Below, piece by piece: positions 7,906 through 16,379 of a stretch of DNA of 31,859 bases. The stretch is from an uncultured Steroidobacter sp. (GTDB taxonomy: Bacteria; Pseudomonadota; Gammaproteobacteria; Steroidobacterales; Steroidobacteraceae). The stretch is taken from NCBI RefSeq assembly GCF_937958065.1, contig NZ_CALFXI010000025.1, forward strand, positions 1 through 31,859. Direction: 5' to 3'. The notes under the pieces were generated by a model. The model saw nothing but the letters and a program-made list of their open reading frames with translations, was not told where the DNA came from and did not search any database. Every line of letters begins with the position of its first letter. The stretch's first letter is position 1. Made by a program: the position numbers and the translations under genes.

Positions 7906-9363
7906 CTAAGCGCTATACGAACGCGACGTCGTGGCGCCGCCGTGCCCGGTCCAGTCCGTGTGGAAGAACTGTCCGCGCGGCTGATCGATCCGCTCGTAGG
8001 TGTGCGCGCCGAAGAAATCCCGCTGCGCTTGCAACAGGTTGGCCGGCAGACGCTCGGCGCGGTAACCGTCGAAATACGACAAAGCGGCACTCATGCAAGG
8101 CACCGGAATGCCCCCTTGAACCGCCGCGACGATGGCGCGCCGCCAGCCGGCCTGGCGCGTCGACACCGCGTCACGGAAGAACGGATCCAACAAGAGATTG
8201 ACCAGCTGCGGATCGCGTTGGAAAGCCTTCTTGATATCGCCCAGGAACGCGGAGCGAATGATGCAGCCAGCGCGCCAGACCAGCGCGATGCCGCCGTAGT
8301 TCAGATTCCACTGATGAGTCTTCGCGGCCGCGCGCATCAGCTGATAACCCTGCGCGTAGCTGATGATCTTGGACGCATACAACGCCTGGCGCAGATCGTC
8401 GATCAACTGTTGACGGTCGCCTTTGAACTCGCTGACCACCGGCTGGAGTTGTTTCGACGCATTGACGCGCTCTTCCTTGGCCGCCGACAGCGCGCGAGCG
8501 AACACTGCCTCGCCGATCAGCGTGAGTGGAACGCCTTCGTCGAGCGCTTCGACCACGGTCCATTTGCCCGTGCCCTTCTGCCCGGCCGCATCCAGGATCT
8601 TGTCCACCGTCGCCTCGCCGTTCTTGTCCACGAAGGCGAGGATGTCGCGCGTGATCTCGATCAGATAACTGTCCAGCTCGGCGCGATTCCATTCCGCGAA
8701 CACCTCGTGCATCTCGGCATTGCTCATGCCCAGCACGCGCTTCATCACATCGTAGGTCTCGCAGATCAGCTGGATGTCGCCATACTCGATGCCGTTGTGG
8801 ACCATTTTCACGAAATGGCCGGCACCGTTCTCGCCCATCCAGTCGCAACACGGCTCGCCGTCCGGAGTGCGCGCCGCGATCGCCTGAAAAATCGGTTTGA
8901 TGTGCGGCCACGCGGCGGGGCTGCCGCCGGGCATCAGTGAAGGGCCATGCAACGCGCCGTCTTCGCCGCCGGACACGCCGGAGCCGACGAACAGCATGCC
9001 GCTCTCTTCGACGCGCTTGGCGCGCCGGATGGTGTCCGTAAACAGGCTGTTGCCGCCATCGATGAGAATGTCGCCCGGCTCGAGCAGCGGCAGCAGCTGA
9101 TCGATCAGCTGATCGACCGGGGCGCCGGCCTTCACCAGCATCACGATCTTGCGCGGCTTCTGCAAAGACCGGACGAATTCCTTGAGATCGTGCGTGCCGA
9201 TGAAGCGTTTGCCCTTGGCGCGCCCCTGCATGAATTCATCGACGCGCGCGGTGGTGCGGTTGAAAACAGCGACCCGAAAGCCGCGGCTTTCCATGTTGAG
9301 CGCCAGGTTCTCGCCCATCACGGCGAGGCCGATCAAGCCGACGTCTGCGAATTCAGTGCTCAT
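7906..9363 (-). CDS. gnd: 6-phosphogluconate dehydrogenase, decarboxylating
   Basis: A 485-residue enzyme oxidising and decarboxylating 6-phosphogluconate to ribulose 5-phosphate with NADP+ (pentose phosphate pathway, cytosol). The N-terminal Rossmann domain has GLIGLAVMGENLALNM with an NRT motif near 35-37. Next come DGGNS (102-106) and the substrate loop SGVSGGEDGALHGPSLMPGG (128-147). The catalytic Lys186 and Asn190 lie in GHFVKMVHNGIEYGD. The C-terminal helical domain carries GTGKWT. Length fits the long, homodimeric class. The start at 9363 has CGGAGGA 7 nt upstream. It has its own terminator downstream. No zwf or pgl gene is nearby, so it stands alone. Confidence 0.97.
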   Translation of the reverse strand: MSTEFADVGLIGLAVMGENLALNMESRGFRVAVFNRTTARVDEFMQGRAKGKRFIGTHDLKEFVRSLQKPRKIVMLVKAGAPVDQLIDQLLPLLEPGDILIDGGNSLFTDTIRRAKRVEESGMLFVGSGVSGGEDGALHGPSLMPGGSPAAWPHIKPIFQAIAARTPDGEPCCDWMGENGAGHFVKMVHNGIEYGDIQLICETYDVMKRVLGMSNAEMHEVFAEWNRAELDSYLIEITRDILAFVDKNGEATVDKILDAAGQKGTGKWTVVEALDEGVPLTLIGEAVFARALSAAKEERVNASKQLQPVVSEFKGDRQQLIDDLRQALYASKIISYAQGYQLMRAAAKTHQWNLNYGGIALVWRAGCIIRSAFLGDIKKAFQRDPQLVNLLLDPFFRDAVSTRQAGWRRAIVAAVQGGIPVPCMSAALSYFDGYRAERLPANLLQAQRDFFGAHTYERIDQPRGQFFHTDWTGHGGATTSRSYSA

Positions 9364-9491
9364 CTGTATCCTCCGGTCGAAAACGCCGGCCGTGCGACCG
9401 ACTCCGGCCCCAACTCAAATCACTGCACTGCTTATACGAGCCTTGCGGTCGCAACGCCAGGAATGGGCGTGCGCACCTTGGTTCATCAATG

Positions 9492-11945
9492 TCACGACCC
9501 GGGCGCGGGACTGCCGCCGACATCCAGCCGCATCACCTGCGTCGTCAGTCGCAACGGACGCAACGGCTGGTTGCGGGCGTCGCCAGTCGTCCGCCAGTCG
9601 CTGAACGGCGCAGCGCGCTCGTCGGCCTCGCTGGGCGGATCGATCAGATCCATCACTCCGACCAGGTCATATCCAAGGGGCGCCGCTGCGCTAACTTGAA
9701 AGCTCACCTTCTGGTTCCAACGCGCGCCGGTACGACGCTCGGTATTTTCTCCGGCAACGGTGCCGCTGCCGAAGCGGGGATGCGTCACGATCTGCGTGTA
9801 CTCGAATGCCGTTCCCGGAGCGGTGGCATCGACGACGACGCGCCACAACCCGGCGCGCGGCATTGGAACCACGAGCGTCTTGGCGACCGGCCGCGTAAAC
9901 ACTTCACTGCCCCACAATTTGCACGTTCCGCTCACGCAGTCATACAAGTACAGACCGATGCGGGTCCGTCCATCGGGCGGCGATGCCGCGACTCGCAACG
10001 TCGAGCTGCCCGGTTCGACCGCAATGTTGTAGGCACGCATGCCATTCTGCCCGCCCACATCTTTCAGCATGCGCCGCGCCCCGACCTCGGTGACGATCTC
10101 GCTCCGTTGCAGCGGCGCGTAGATATTGTTCAGCCAGAACGTGGTCGAGTTGACGCCTGGCACCTTGTCGTCCAGCTGCGAATCCACGTAACGAATGGAC
10201 GCAGCGACCTGCACATCTTTTGCGCCGGCATGGGTCGGCAGCACCGTAAGCTCGTAGACACCCGGCGGCGGGTAGGGCACGAGCAATACGCCCGGCTGAT
10301 TCGGCGCAATGATCTTCGATGGCGGCAGATCGAGCTGGCCGCCGGTGAGCGTCAATTGAATTTGACCGGCTCCGACGCCGGCGTCCAGGCGCAGCGAGGA
10401 AATATTCGGCACCACGTCCAGGAAATATCGCTTGACGCTCGCAGCCGGCATCGATTGCTCGCGATGCTCGACACGATAGTTGTTCGCTGCCGTGAACGGC
10501 TCCGCCGCGACGATGGTGGTCATGAGCGCGTGCACCGGCAAGCCGCTCGCCTCGTCGATCAGATACAGCTGGGCACTGTGGACCCCGGCTTCCGCAGCCG
10601 AGATCTCCAGCGGAATCTCGACGGGCTCGTTCAATGGCAGCGACACCTGCTCCTGAGTCGTTTTGAACGTGCCATCGTTGCCTTGCCACCGCAGCGAATA
10701 AGTCAGCGGCGTGGGCGCGCCGCTCTGACGCAACAAGGTGAGCTTGCGCGCGTCCTTCTGGCCCACCAGCCAGCCTTCGCGTTCGTACAATCCCTGCCCG
10801 ATGCCAGGCTCCGGCAGAAAGCGAGAGACATACGTCTTCACGGGCGCGCGCGTTTGGATATCGGGCAAATCCAATTTCCGAGCGCGCCGCTGTTTCAATA
10901 ACTCGATCGCGTGAGCGGTATCGATGACACCGAAGCCCTGCTCGTGCGCTTGCAACCCGTCGAGCCTTCGCGCACTCATTCGAATGGCCCACGCGATGTG
11001 TCGCGCATCGGCAGGCAGGCTCTCGGCTCGCGCGGCCGCGATCAGAGATTCCGTTTCGCTGGCCGCCTGTGCAAAGCCGCCGGGGGCAAGTACATCGGGC
11101 TTGGTCGCGCCGTCCACAGCTGGCCCCAGCGACGCAGTCACGGGAATCCGTTCGTTTGCGAGCTCGCCCACCGAGATCACGCGCCGCGCACTCGACGCGC
11201 CAGTCACACCTTCGACCCGGCCCAAAGCGCCCGCCGCAAATAGCAGCGGCGTGCTGTGAACTTCGAAAACGCGATTGGCCATCAGCGCGAACAGATCCAG
11301 GCCCCCGCCCGGGAATCGGCCGCCGTCGTCATCGCGGGTCAGGACTTTGTTTTCGTTGCTGACCGCGGCGGTCAACAGGGATTCGACTTCGATGGCGAGC
11401 GAGGACGTGGGAGAGTCGACCTCGGCGCCGAGCAACGTATCGGTCGCGTCCGCTGGTCTCGGAGTGGCAGCGTGCGTCTGCGCCGCTTCACTCATCGGGT
11501 AGCGCACGAGATCGCGATCGTTCTCGTACAGCCCATGCGCGCCACCGCCATCCAGATGTGCCATCAGCACGTGGGGTAACGCGCCGACGTCGGAGAAGCG
11601 ATCCAATGGCAAGCGCACCCGCAGATAACCAACGTCATCGAAGCGCGTTTGAATATCGCCGCCGAGCGCGGCAATTGCGCTCGCCACGTCCCGGATCTTG
11701 CCGACCTCGGTGGCGACGAGGACCATGGCTTCGGTGTCGCCCTTGGCCGTGGCGTGAGCCAGCAACAGACGGTCGTGCAGGTCCGGGCTCGCTGCCTTCC
11801 AGGAGGACAGCGACAACCCTTGTTTGCTGAGCGGCGCAGGCGCCGGCGGCGGCTCGGGAGGCGGTTTACTGCAGCCGGACAGCGTGGCGACGCCAAGCGT
11901 CGCCACGAACCAGGCCCGGCGCAGCCACGCCGGGCGCGAGCTCAC
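9492..11945 (-). CDS. Subtilase-like lipoprotein, probably catalytically inactive
   Basis: An 817-residue lipoprotein: hydrophobic leader, lipobox LSGC with Cys25, then a Pro-rich stretch. Residues about 70-130 look like an I9-type propeptide. About 215-350 tracks a subtilisin (S8) fold: LLFAAGALG (235-242) aligns with the segment holding the oxyanion Asn (SAGN), then RRVISVGEL, GPAVDGATKPDVLAPGG (274-290) and a helical tail with EQGFGVIDTAHAIELL. However, Asn is replaced by Ala, the GTSMAAP serine motif that should follow APGG is absent, and I see no DTG or HGT motif. The long C-terminal part (about 380-817) is beta-rich, as in tripeptidyl-peptidase-like subtilases. Start: GTG at 11945, overlapping the upstream TGA as GTGA, implying translational coupling to the M13 peptidase gene. 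Its role may be substrate binding rather than cleavage. Confidence 0.75.
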   Translation of the reverse strand: MSSRPAWLRRAWFVATLGVATLSGCSKPPPEPPPAPAPLSKQGLSLSSWKAASPDLHDRLLLAHATAKGDTEAMVLVATEVGKIRDVASAIAALGGDIQTRFDDVGYLRVRLPLDRFSDVGALPHVLMAHLDGGGAHGLYENDRDLVRYPMSEAAQTHAATPRPADATDTLLGAEVDSPTSSLAIEVESLLTAAVSNENKVLTRDDDGGRFPGGGLDLFALMANRVFEVHSTPLLFAAGALGRVEGVTGASSARRVISVGELANERIPVTASLGPAVDGATKPDVLAPGGFAQAASETESLIAAARAESLPADARHIAWAIRMSARRLDGLQAHEQGFGVIDTAHAIELLKQRRARKLDLPDIQTRAPVKTYVSRFLPEPGIGQGLYEREGWLVGQKDARKLTLLRQSGAPTPLTYSLRWQGNDGTFKTTQEQVSLPLNEPVEIPLEISAAEAGVHSAQLYLIDEASGLPVHALMTTIVAAEPFTAANNYRVEHREQSMPAASVKRYFLDVVPNISSLRLDAGVGAGQIQLTLTGGQLDLPPSKIIAPNQPGVLLVPYPPPGVYELTVLPTHAGAKDVQVAASIRYVDSQLDDKVPGVNSTTFWLNNIYAPLQRSEIVTEVGARRMLKDVGGQNGMRAYNIAVEPGSSTLRVAASPPDGRTRIGLYLYDCVSGTCKLWGSEVFTRPVAKTLVVPMPRAGLWRVVVDATAPGTAFEYTQIVTHPRFGSGTVAGENTERRTGARWNQKVSFQVSAAAPLGYDLVGVMDLIDPPSEADERAAPFSDWRTTGDARNQPLRPLRLTTQVMRLDVGGSPAPGS

Positions 11946-13996
11946 CAGATTTTTACTCGCTGTTCCGGCGGCAGGAACAATTTGTCGCCGGGCTTCACGT
12001 CGAATGCGGCATACCATTCGTCCATGTTACGCACGGCGCCGTTGACTCGGAAATATGGCGGAGCGTGCGGATCCGACAGCACCTGCGCCCGCAGCGCTTC
12101 GTCGCGGATCTTGGTTCGCCACACCTGGGCCCAGGACAGGAAGAAGCGCTGATCGCCGGTCAGGCCATCGAGCACCGGCGCCGGCTTGCCCTGCAAGGTG
12201 TTGTGATAGGCCTCGTAGGCCATGTTCAGACCGCCCAGATCGCCGATGTTCTCGCCGAGCGAGGTGGCGCCGTTGACTTTCAGGCCGGGCAGCGCATCGA
12301 ACGAGGAGTACTGCTCGATCAGCACCTTGGTCTTGTCGCCGAAGGCATTGGCGTCGGCCTTGGTCCACCAGTCGGTGAGACTGCCGTCCGGCGCGAACTT
12401 GCGGCCCTGATCGTCGAAGCCATGACCGATCTCGTGACCGATCACGGCGCCGATGCCACCGTAATTGACCGCGTCGTCGGCCGCGGGATCGAAGAACGGC
12501 GGCTGCAGGATGGCGGCCGGGAACACGATCTCGTTGTTGAGCGGGTTGTAATAGGCGTTGATGTCGGTGACGTTCATGAACCACTCGTCGCGGTCCACGG
12601 GCTGATCCAGGCGCGCCACCTGACGGTGCCAGTCCCAGATCGAGGCACGCCGCACGTTGCCGATCAGGTCGTCGCGCTTCACTTCCAGCGCCGAGTAATC
12701 CTTCCATTTGTCCGGATAGCCGATCTTGGCCACGAACGTGGCGAGCTTCGCTTCGGCGCGCTGGCGCGTCTCTTCGCTCATCCAGCTCAAGGTCGCCAGG
12801 CGCTGTTTCAAGGCGGCGCGCAGATTGCCGACCAGCGTTTCCATCTTGGCCTTGGACTCGGGCGGGAAATATTCCTTGACGTACACCTGACCGACCAGCT
12901 CGCCGAGCGCGTCGTTGGTGATCGCCACACCCCGCTTCCAACGCTCGCGCTGCTGCGGCTGGCCGCGCAGCTGCTGACCGTAGAACGCGAAGTTCGCCTG
13001 ATCGAAGCGCTTCGGCAGGAACGGCGCATTGGTGCGCAGCAAGTGGAACGTGAGGTAATCCTTCAGCGTGCTCAGCGAGGTCTTGTCGAGCACCTTGGCA
13101 CTGTCGCGAATTGCGGTGAGCGGCCCCAGAACGAAGTTGTCGCGCGCGCCGACATCGGCGGCGTCGAAGAACGCCTGCCAGTCGAAGCCCGGTGCGTACG
13201 CGACCAGCTGCGCCTTGGTGCGCGGGTTGTAGTTCGCCTCGGCATCGCGGCGCTTTTCGAGCGGCCATTGCACTTTGGCGAGCGCCGTCTCGAATTCCAT
13301 GATGCCGCTGGCCTTGCTGGCGGCATCCGGCACGCCGCCGAGCGTGAGCATCTGCTCGATGAACGCCACGTACCTGGCCCGATGCTCTTTCAGCTTGGCA
13401 TCGTCCTTCAGATAGTAATCGCGATCCGGCAGACCCAGCCCGCTCTGGCCGATCTCGACCGAATAGCGGCTGGGATTCTTCAGGTCGGGTGAAATGCCGA
13501 CGCCGAACGTCGACATGAAGCCCGGCGAGCCGAACAGAGTCGCGATGTCCTGCTTGGTCCTGGCGGCCTGGATGCGCGCCAGATCCGCTTCGATGGGCTT
13601 CAGCCCCTGCGCCTCGATGACCGACTCGTCCATGAAGCTGGCGAAGTAATCGCCGATCTTCTGCTCCGGCGTGCCGGCCGCGGGATGGGCTGCCGCCGCT
13701 TGCTCGATCAGCTTCCTGACCCGCTCTTCGGACAGATCGCTGAGCTTGTTGAACGCGCCGTAGGAAGCGCGGTCCGGCGGAATCTCGAACGTGTCGTACC
13801 ACTTGCCGTTGGCGTACGCGAAGAAATCGTCGCCGGGCTTGATCTGGGGATTGCCTGCGCTCAGGTCCAAGCCGAAGTCTCCCAGCTCAGCACGCGGCGC
13901 GGCCGCCGCATTGGCATCGACCGCGGGGGCCGGTTCCTGTTTCGCACATCCAGACTGCAACGCGAGCGCCACGATCAGCACCAATGACTTTTTCAT
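11942..13996 (-). CDS. M13 family metallopeptidase lipoprotein
   Basis: A 684-residue neprilysin/PepO-type zinc peptidase. The N-terminus MKKSLVLIVALALQSGC is a lipoprotein signal with Cys17, so it should be anchored in the envelope facing the periplasm. Catalytic features are complete: NAYYNP (480-485), the zinc motif HEIGH with His521 and His525, and the third ligand Glu582 in GENIGDLGG. The C-terminal segment has the usual YFRVNGAVRNMDEWYAAFDV. Length fits the family. GGAAGGG precedes the ATG at 13996. It starts 30 bp after the aspartate kinase/homoserine dehydrogenase stop and overlaps the subtilase-like gene by 4 bp, so the three probably share a transcript. It likely degrades short periplasmic peptides. 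Confidence 0.95.
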   Translation of the reverse strand: MKKSLVLIVALALQSGCAKQEPAPAVDANAAAAPRAELGDFGLDLSAGNPQIKPGDDFFAYANGKWYDTFEIPPDRASYGAFNKLSDLSEERVRKLIEQAAAAHPAAGTPEQKIGDYFASFMDESVIEAQGLKPIEADLARIQAARTKQDIATLFGSPGFMSTFGVGISPDLKNPSRYSVEIGQSGLGLPDRDYYLKDDAKLKEHRARYVAFIEQMLTLGGVPDAASKASGIMEFETALAKVQWPLEKRRDAEANYNPRTKAQLVAYAPGFDWQAFFDAADVGARDNFVLGPLTAIRDSAKVLDKTSLSTLKDYLTFHLLRTNAPFLPKRFDQANFAFYGQQLRGQPQQRERWKRGVAITNDALGELVGQVYVKEYFPPESKAKMETLVGNLRAALKQRLATLSWMSEETRQRAEAKLATFVAKIGYPDKWKDYSALEVKRDDLIGNVRRASIWDWHRQVARLDQPVDRDEWFMNVTDINAYYNPLNNEIVFPAAILQPPFFDPAADDAVNYGGIGAVIGHEIGHGFDDQGRKFAPDGSLTDWWTKADANAFGDKTKVLIEQYSSFDALPGLKVNGATSLGENIGDLGGLNMAYEAYHNTLQGKPAPVLDGLTGDQRFFLSWAQVWRTKIRDEALRAQVLSDPHAPPYFRVNGAVRNMDEWYAAFDVKPGDKLFLPPEQRVKIW

Positions 13997-14026
13997 GCCC
14001 TTCCAGATTCCTGTCAGAATTATCCA

Positions 14027-15775
14027 TCATGCATTCGCCACCGCGGGCTGCACCTGCTCGTCCTGCCGGGCCATGCGGCTACCGCGCGAGTATTCATGGA
14101 CATCGCCCAGGATGGAAAGTGCTGTGGGCCAGCGCCCGGCGCCCTTCCCCGCCAGACGCAGGACCTGGCCATTTCCTGCCACGATCTCGACTCGGTTCTG
14201 TTCGGCCCGCGCGCCCGCCAGGAAATCACTCTCGGGCAGCTCTTGGAGTTTCACTACACCGCGCACGTGCCCTTCAGTTCGTTCGCAGGTGCCGACCAGC
14301 TTCAGCCTCGAGCCTTCCTCGCGCACCAGCGACGCCTCGCTGGGCGTCACCCCAACGATGCCGCGCACCGTCAGCTCGAAATGCGATGTTTCGCCGAAAG
14401 CGGCTCGCGCGATCAACTCCAGCTTGCGCGCGGCATCCAGCCCAACCAGGTCGTCATGCGGATCCGCTTCGGCGAACCCATTGGCCTGCGCATGTGCAAC
14501 CGCCGTGTCGAAGTCTATCCGCTGCTCCAGCGCGTCGAGTATGAAGTTGCACGTACCGTTGAGAATGGCGCGAACTTGCACGACGCCAGATTGACGGGCC
14601 ACGGCACTCACGGTTTCGAGGACCGGCACCGCGCCGCCGACCGCGGCACCGAACTTCAAGCGAGGATGATCGCCGCCAGCAAAACGCGCCAGCCGCTCCC
14701 ACCAGCGGGATGCAATCAGCGCCTTGTTGGCAGTGACCACCGCCCGACCCCGCAACAACGCGGCATGCACGACCTCGCCCGCCGGTTCGAGACCGCCCAT
14801 CGTTTCGATGACCAGATCGGCGGGCTCGGTGACTGCGGCCCAAACATCGGTCGACAGCAGCGAGGCCGGCACTTCGAGATCGGGCTCCGCGAGCCGACGC
14901 GGCTTCTCCAGGTCTCTGACGACGACCCGCACCACTTGAAACAAATCCGGCCGACGGACCAGATGTGCATACACGCCGAGCCCGACCGTGCCCAGACCGA
15001 GCAGCACGACGCGCAAGGGCTGGATGTTTTCGTGAGGAACGGCCGCGATGTCGTCGGGACCATGGTCGACCAGTGTGTACAAGTTCGAGCCGACGCATGC
15101 GACTTCAAATGACTGCCCATGCGATTGCGCGAACTGCAGCGCGCGCGGTTGAATGATCCGTCCGCCAATCTCCAGCGCCGTGCGCCAGCTCAATCGATTG
15201 AAGCGCTGCGCGTGACTGTCGGCGAGCGCCGGATCGCTTTCATAGACACCGTCGACATCTTTCAACAGACGACAGCGAGCTTCCAGATTCTTGGCAAGGA
15301 ACAACGCCGTGAGATCCGAGCCGCCGCGTCCCAGCAACACCGTGCGACCTTGGATGTCCTGCGCAACGAACCCAGGAACGACCAGCACTGCGTGATCGTG
15401 CAAATGCTCTCGCAGGTAACTGGAATTCAGCGAGACCGGTGTGGATTCGTGCGGCTCGCCATGCGCGCGTAGCCCGGCTTCGCGAGCGTCGACGTAGCGT
15501 GCCGACACGCCGTTCGCCACCAGCGCGGCAGCCAGCTTCGTGCCTGACTCCTCTTCGCCGCCGGCCACCCACGCCGCCTGCTCGTGCAAATCGTCGGTGA
15601 CGGCGCGTGTTTGTGCGAAGCGCTGATCCGTCACGCCCGCAAACGCCGAGACGACCGCGATCACTCGCCGGCCGGCCCGCCATTCACGATAGATCTCATC
15701 GATGGCCTGCGGCAGATGCGCCTCGGTGCGCAACACCGAGCTGCCGAATTTGAGCACCACAATGGAAGGATTCAC
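14027..15775 (-). CDS. Aspartate kinase-homoserine dehydrogenase fusion without ACT domains
   Basis: A 582-residue bifunctional protein for two steps of the aspartate pathway. The kinase half (1-250) has KFGSSV (9-14), VVSAFAGVTD, GRGGSDLTALFLA (149-161), LLKDVDGVYESDP (170-182) and IIQPRALQFA. The dehydrogenase half (255-582) has the NAD(P) motif GLGTVGLGV (260-268), TANK (348-351), ILNGTCNFIL (404-413) and GFAEADPHDDLVGLDAARKL (433-452). ThrA and MetL of E. coli exceed 800 residues; the linking ACT region is missing here, so Thr or Lys feedback through it is not expected. The chosen GTG at 15775 has GGAGA upstream and gives the usual VVLKFG start; a start at 15865 would abut the leader terminator. 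A SAM-II riboswitch precedes it, so it is MetL-like in role. Confidence 0.9.
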   Translation of the reverse strand: MNPSIVVLKFGSSVLRTEAHLPQAIDEIYREWRAGRRVIAVVSAFAGVTDQRFAQTRAVTDDLHEQAAWVAGGEEESGTKLAAALVANGVSARYVDAREAGLRAHGEPHESTPVSLNSSYLREHLHDHAVLVVPGFVAQDIQGRTVLLGRGGSDLTALFLAKNLEARCRLLKDVDGVYESDPALADSHAQRFNRLSWRTALEIGGRIIQPRALQFAQSHGQSFEVACVGSNLYTLVDHGPDDIAAVPHENIQPLRVVLLGLGTVGLGVYAHLVRRPDLFQVVRVVVRDLEKPRRLAEPDLEVPASLLSTDVWAAVTEPADLVIETMGGLEPAGEVVHAALLRGRAVVTANKALIASRWWERLARFAGGDHPRLKFGAAVGGAVPVLETVSAVARQSGVVQVRAILNGTCNFILDALEQRIDFDTAVAHAQANGFAEADPHDDLVGLDAARKLELIARAAFGETSHFELTVRGIVGVTPSEASLVREEGSRLKLVGTCERTEGHVRGVVKLQELPESDFLAGARAEQNRVEIVAGNGQVLRLAGKGAGRWPTALSILGDVHEYSRGSRMARQDEQVQPAVANA

Positions 15776-15865
15776 GCCACTCTCCAGCCTCGTACCAGCG
15801 TCGTTCACGGCGTCGACGAGGGCTGCGGGAGGGAGGCCGACCGGGACGGGTCGGCAAGCAGGCAC

Positions 15866-15909
15866 AAAAAAACCCGCTCGCCAAAGCTCAAGCAGGGTTG
15901 CTTCGCTTT
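15866..15909 (-). terminator. Leader terminator/antiterminator of riboswitch
   Basis: On the minus strand AACCC...GGGTT (15899-15895 with 15875-15871), helped by GCT/AGC, forms a hairpin followed by seven T (15872-15866): an intrinsic terminator about 90 nt before the GTG start. An alternative, mutually exclusive hairpin pairs AAAGC and AAGCA (15909-15899) with TGCTT and GCTTT (15894-15883). Its 5' arm shares AAA (15909-15907) with the 3' end of the SAM-II aptamer. Ligand binding should therefore block the antiterminator and allow termination. Confidence 0.85.
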
Positions 15910-15955
15910 AGCCGTATTTCTTACGCGCCCGCAAGCTGAACTCAAATCGGCGCAG
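15906..15955 (-). ncRNA. SAM-II riboswitch aptamer
   Basis: Read on the minus strand, GCGCC (15953-15949) pairs with GGCGC (15929-15925) as P1, extended by a U-G pair. The enclosed loop starts GAUUU and ends CUUGC, both conserved in SAM-II. After P1 comes GUAAGAAAUACG and then GCUAAAG, the same length and nearly the same sequence as the structurally solved SAM-II RNA. The pseudoknot UUGC/GCUAA can form (C15931-G15912, G15932-C15911, U15934-A15909), leaving the U-U site that contacts SAM. It binds S-adenosylmethionine and turns genes off. It sits between a promoter and a terminator upstream of the aspartate kinase/homoserine dehydrogenase gene. Recognition rests on recalled family features, not a covariance search. 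Confidence 0.9.
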
Positions 15956-15961
15956 GCCCGA

Positions 15962-15990
15962 ACGCTAAAGCCCCGGGCCCGCTCTGTCAA
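15962..15990 (-). promoter_or_regulatory. Promoter of riboswitch-controlled operon
   Basis: A perfect -35 TTGACA (15990-15985) and a -10-like TAGCGT (15967-15962) are separated by 17 bp on the minus strand. Initiation about 7 nt downstream would place the RNA 5' end at the base of the aptamer P1 helix (about 15955). The -10 keeps the three most important positions, T1, A2 and T6. Confidence 0.65.
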
Positions 15991-16120
15991 GAAAGCGCCG
16001 GCGGCCGGGCGTCCGGAATCGACCCACAATAAACATAAGTGAACTTTGCGATGCCGCGAATCGTTAATACGGCGCGCGGCGCATGCATGCGGCGCGGATT
16101 GGTGAATACCGGAGACTCGC

Positions 16121-16327
16121 ATGAACAAAGACATTGCACGCGGCAATTTCAAGCAGCTCAAGGGCAAGATCAAGGAGCAGTGGGGCAAGTTGACGGACGA
16201 CGAGATCGACCAGATGGAAGGCAACGCCGAGATTCTGGCCGGCAAGCTGCAGGAGCGTTATGGCCTGGCGCGGGAAGGCGCGGAACGGCAGGCGCGCGAA
16301 TTCCAGACGCGCAATAACTGGCATTGA
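16121..16327 (+). CDS. CsbD family stress protein
   Basis: A 68-residue small, charged, helical protein of the CsbD/YjbJ (UPF0337) family, often induced in general stress; the biochemical role is unknown. Seen: MNKDIARGNFKQLKGKIKEQ followed by WGKLTDDEIDQMEGNAEILAGKLQERYG, the typical pattern, with a C-terminal helix ending in RNNWH. CGGAGA lies about 7 nt upstream of the ATG. Its upstream region is shared with the divergent riboswitch leader. It converges on the M48 peptidase gene, with a strong hairpin in the gap. Confidence 0.93.
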   Translation: MNKDIARGNFKQLKGKIKEQWGKLTDDEIDQMEGNAEILAGKLQERYGLAREGAERQAREFQTRNNWH

Positions 16328-16337
16328 TGCTTCGATG

Positions 16338-16376
16338 AGCGCCGACGCTTCGGCTCGAACGGGCCGAAGCGCGGCG
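16338..16376. terminator. Shared hairpin between convergent genes
   Basis: CGCTTCGGC (16345-16353) pairs with GCCGAAGCG (16361-16369) around a 7-nt loop, and flanking GCGCC/GGCGC lengthens the stem. It lies between the CsbD stop (16327) and the M48 stop (16380). No clear U-tract follows on either strand, so it may act as a weak bidirectional terminator or an mRNA 3' end stabiliser. Confidence 0.5.
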
Positions 16377-16379
16377 CGC

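Noticed and set aside
9364..9491. Terminator for the subtilase-like gene and a promoter for gnd
   Set aside because: Short inverted repeats and a TATAAG are present, but no stem with T run and no matching -35 at acceptable spacing were found.
9489..10901. Plus-strand open frame of 470 codons, and a similar one at 12065-13492
   Set aside because: Both are antisense to the subtilase-like and M13 genes and show Arg/His/Gln-rich shadow composition.
15776..15865. N-terminal extension of the aspartate kinase/homoserine dehydrogenase gene
   Set aside because: Its GTG at 15865 abuts the T run of the leader terminator and has no ribosome-binding site; the GTG at 15775 has one and fits the family start.
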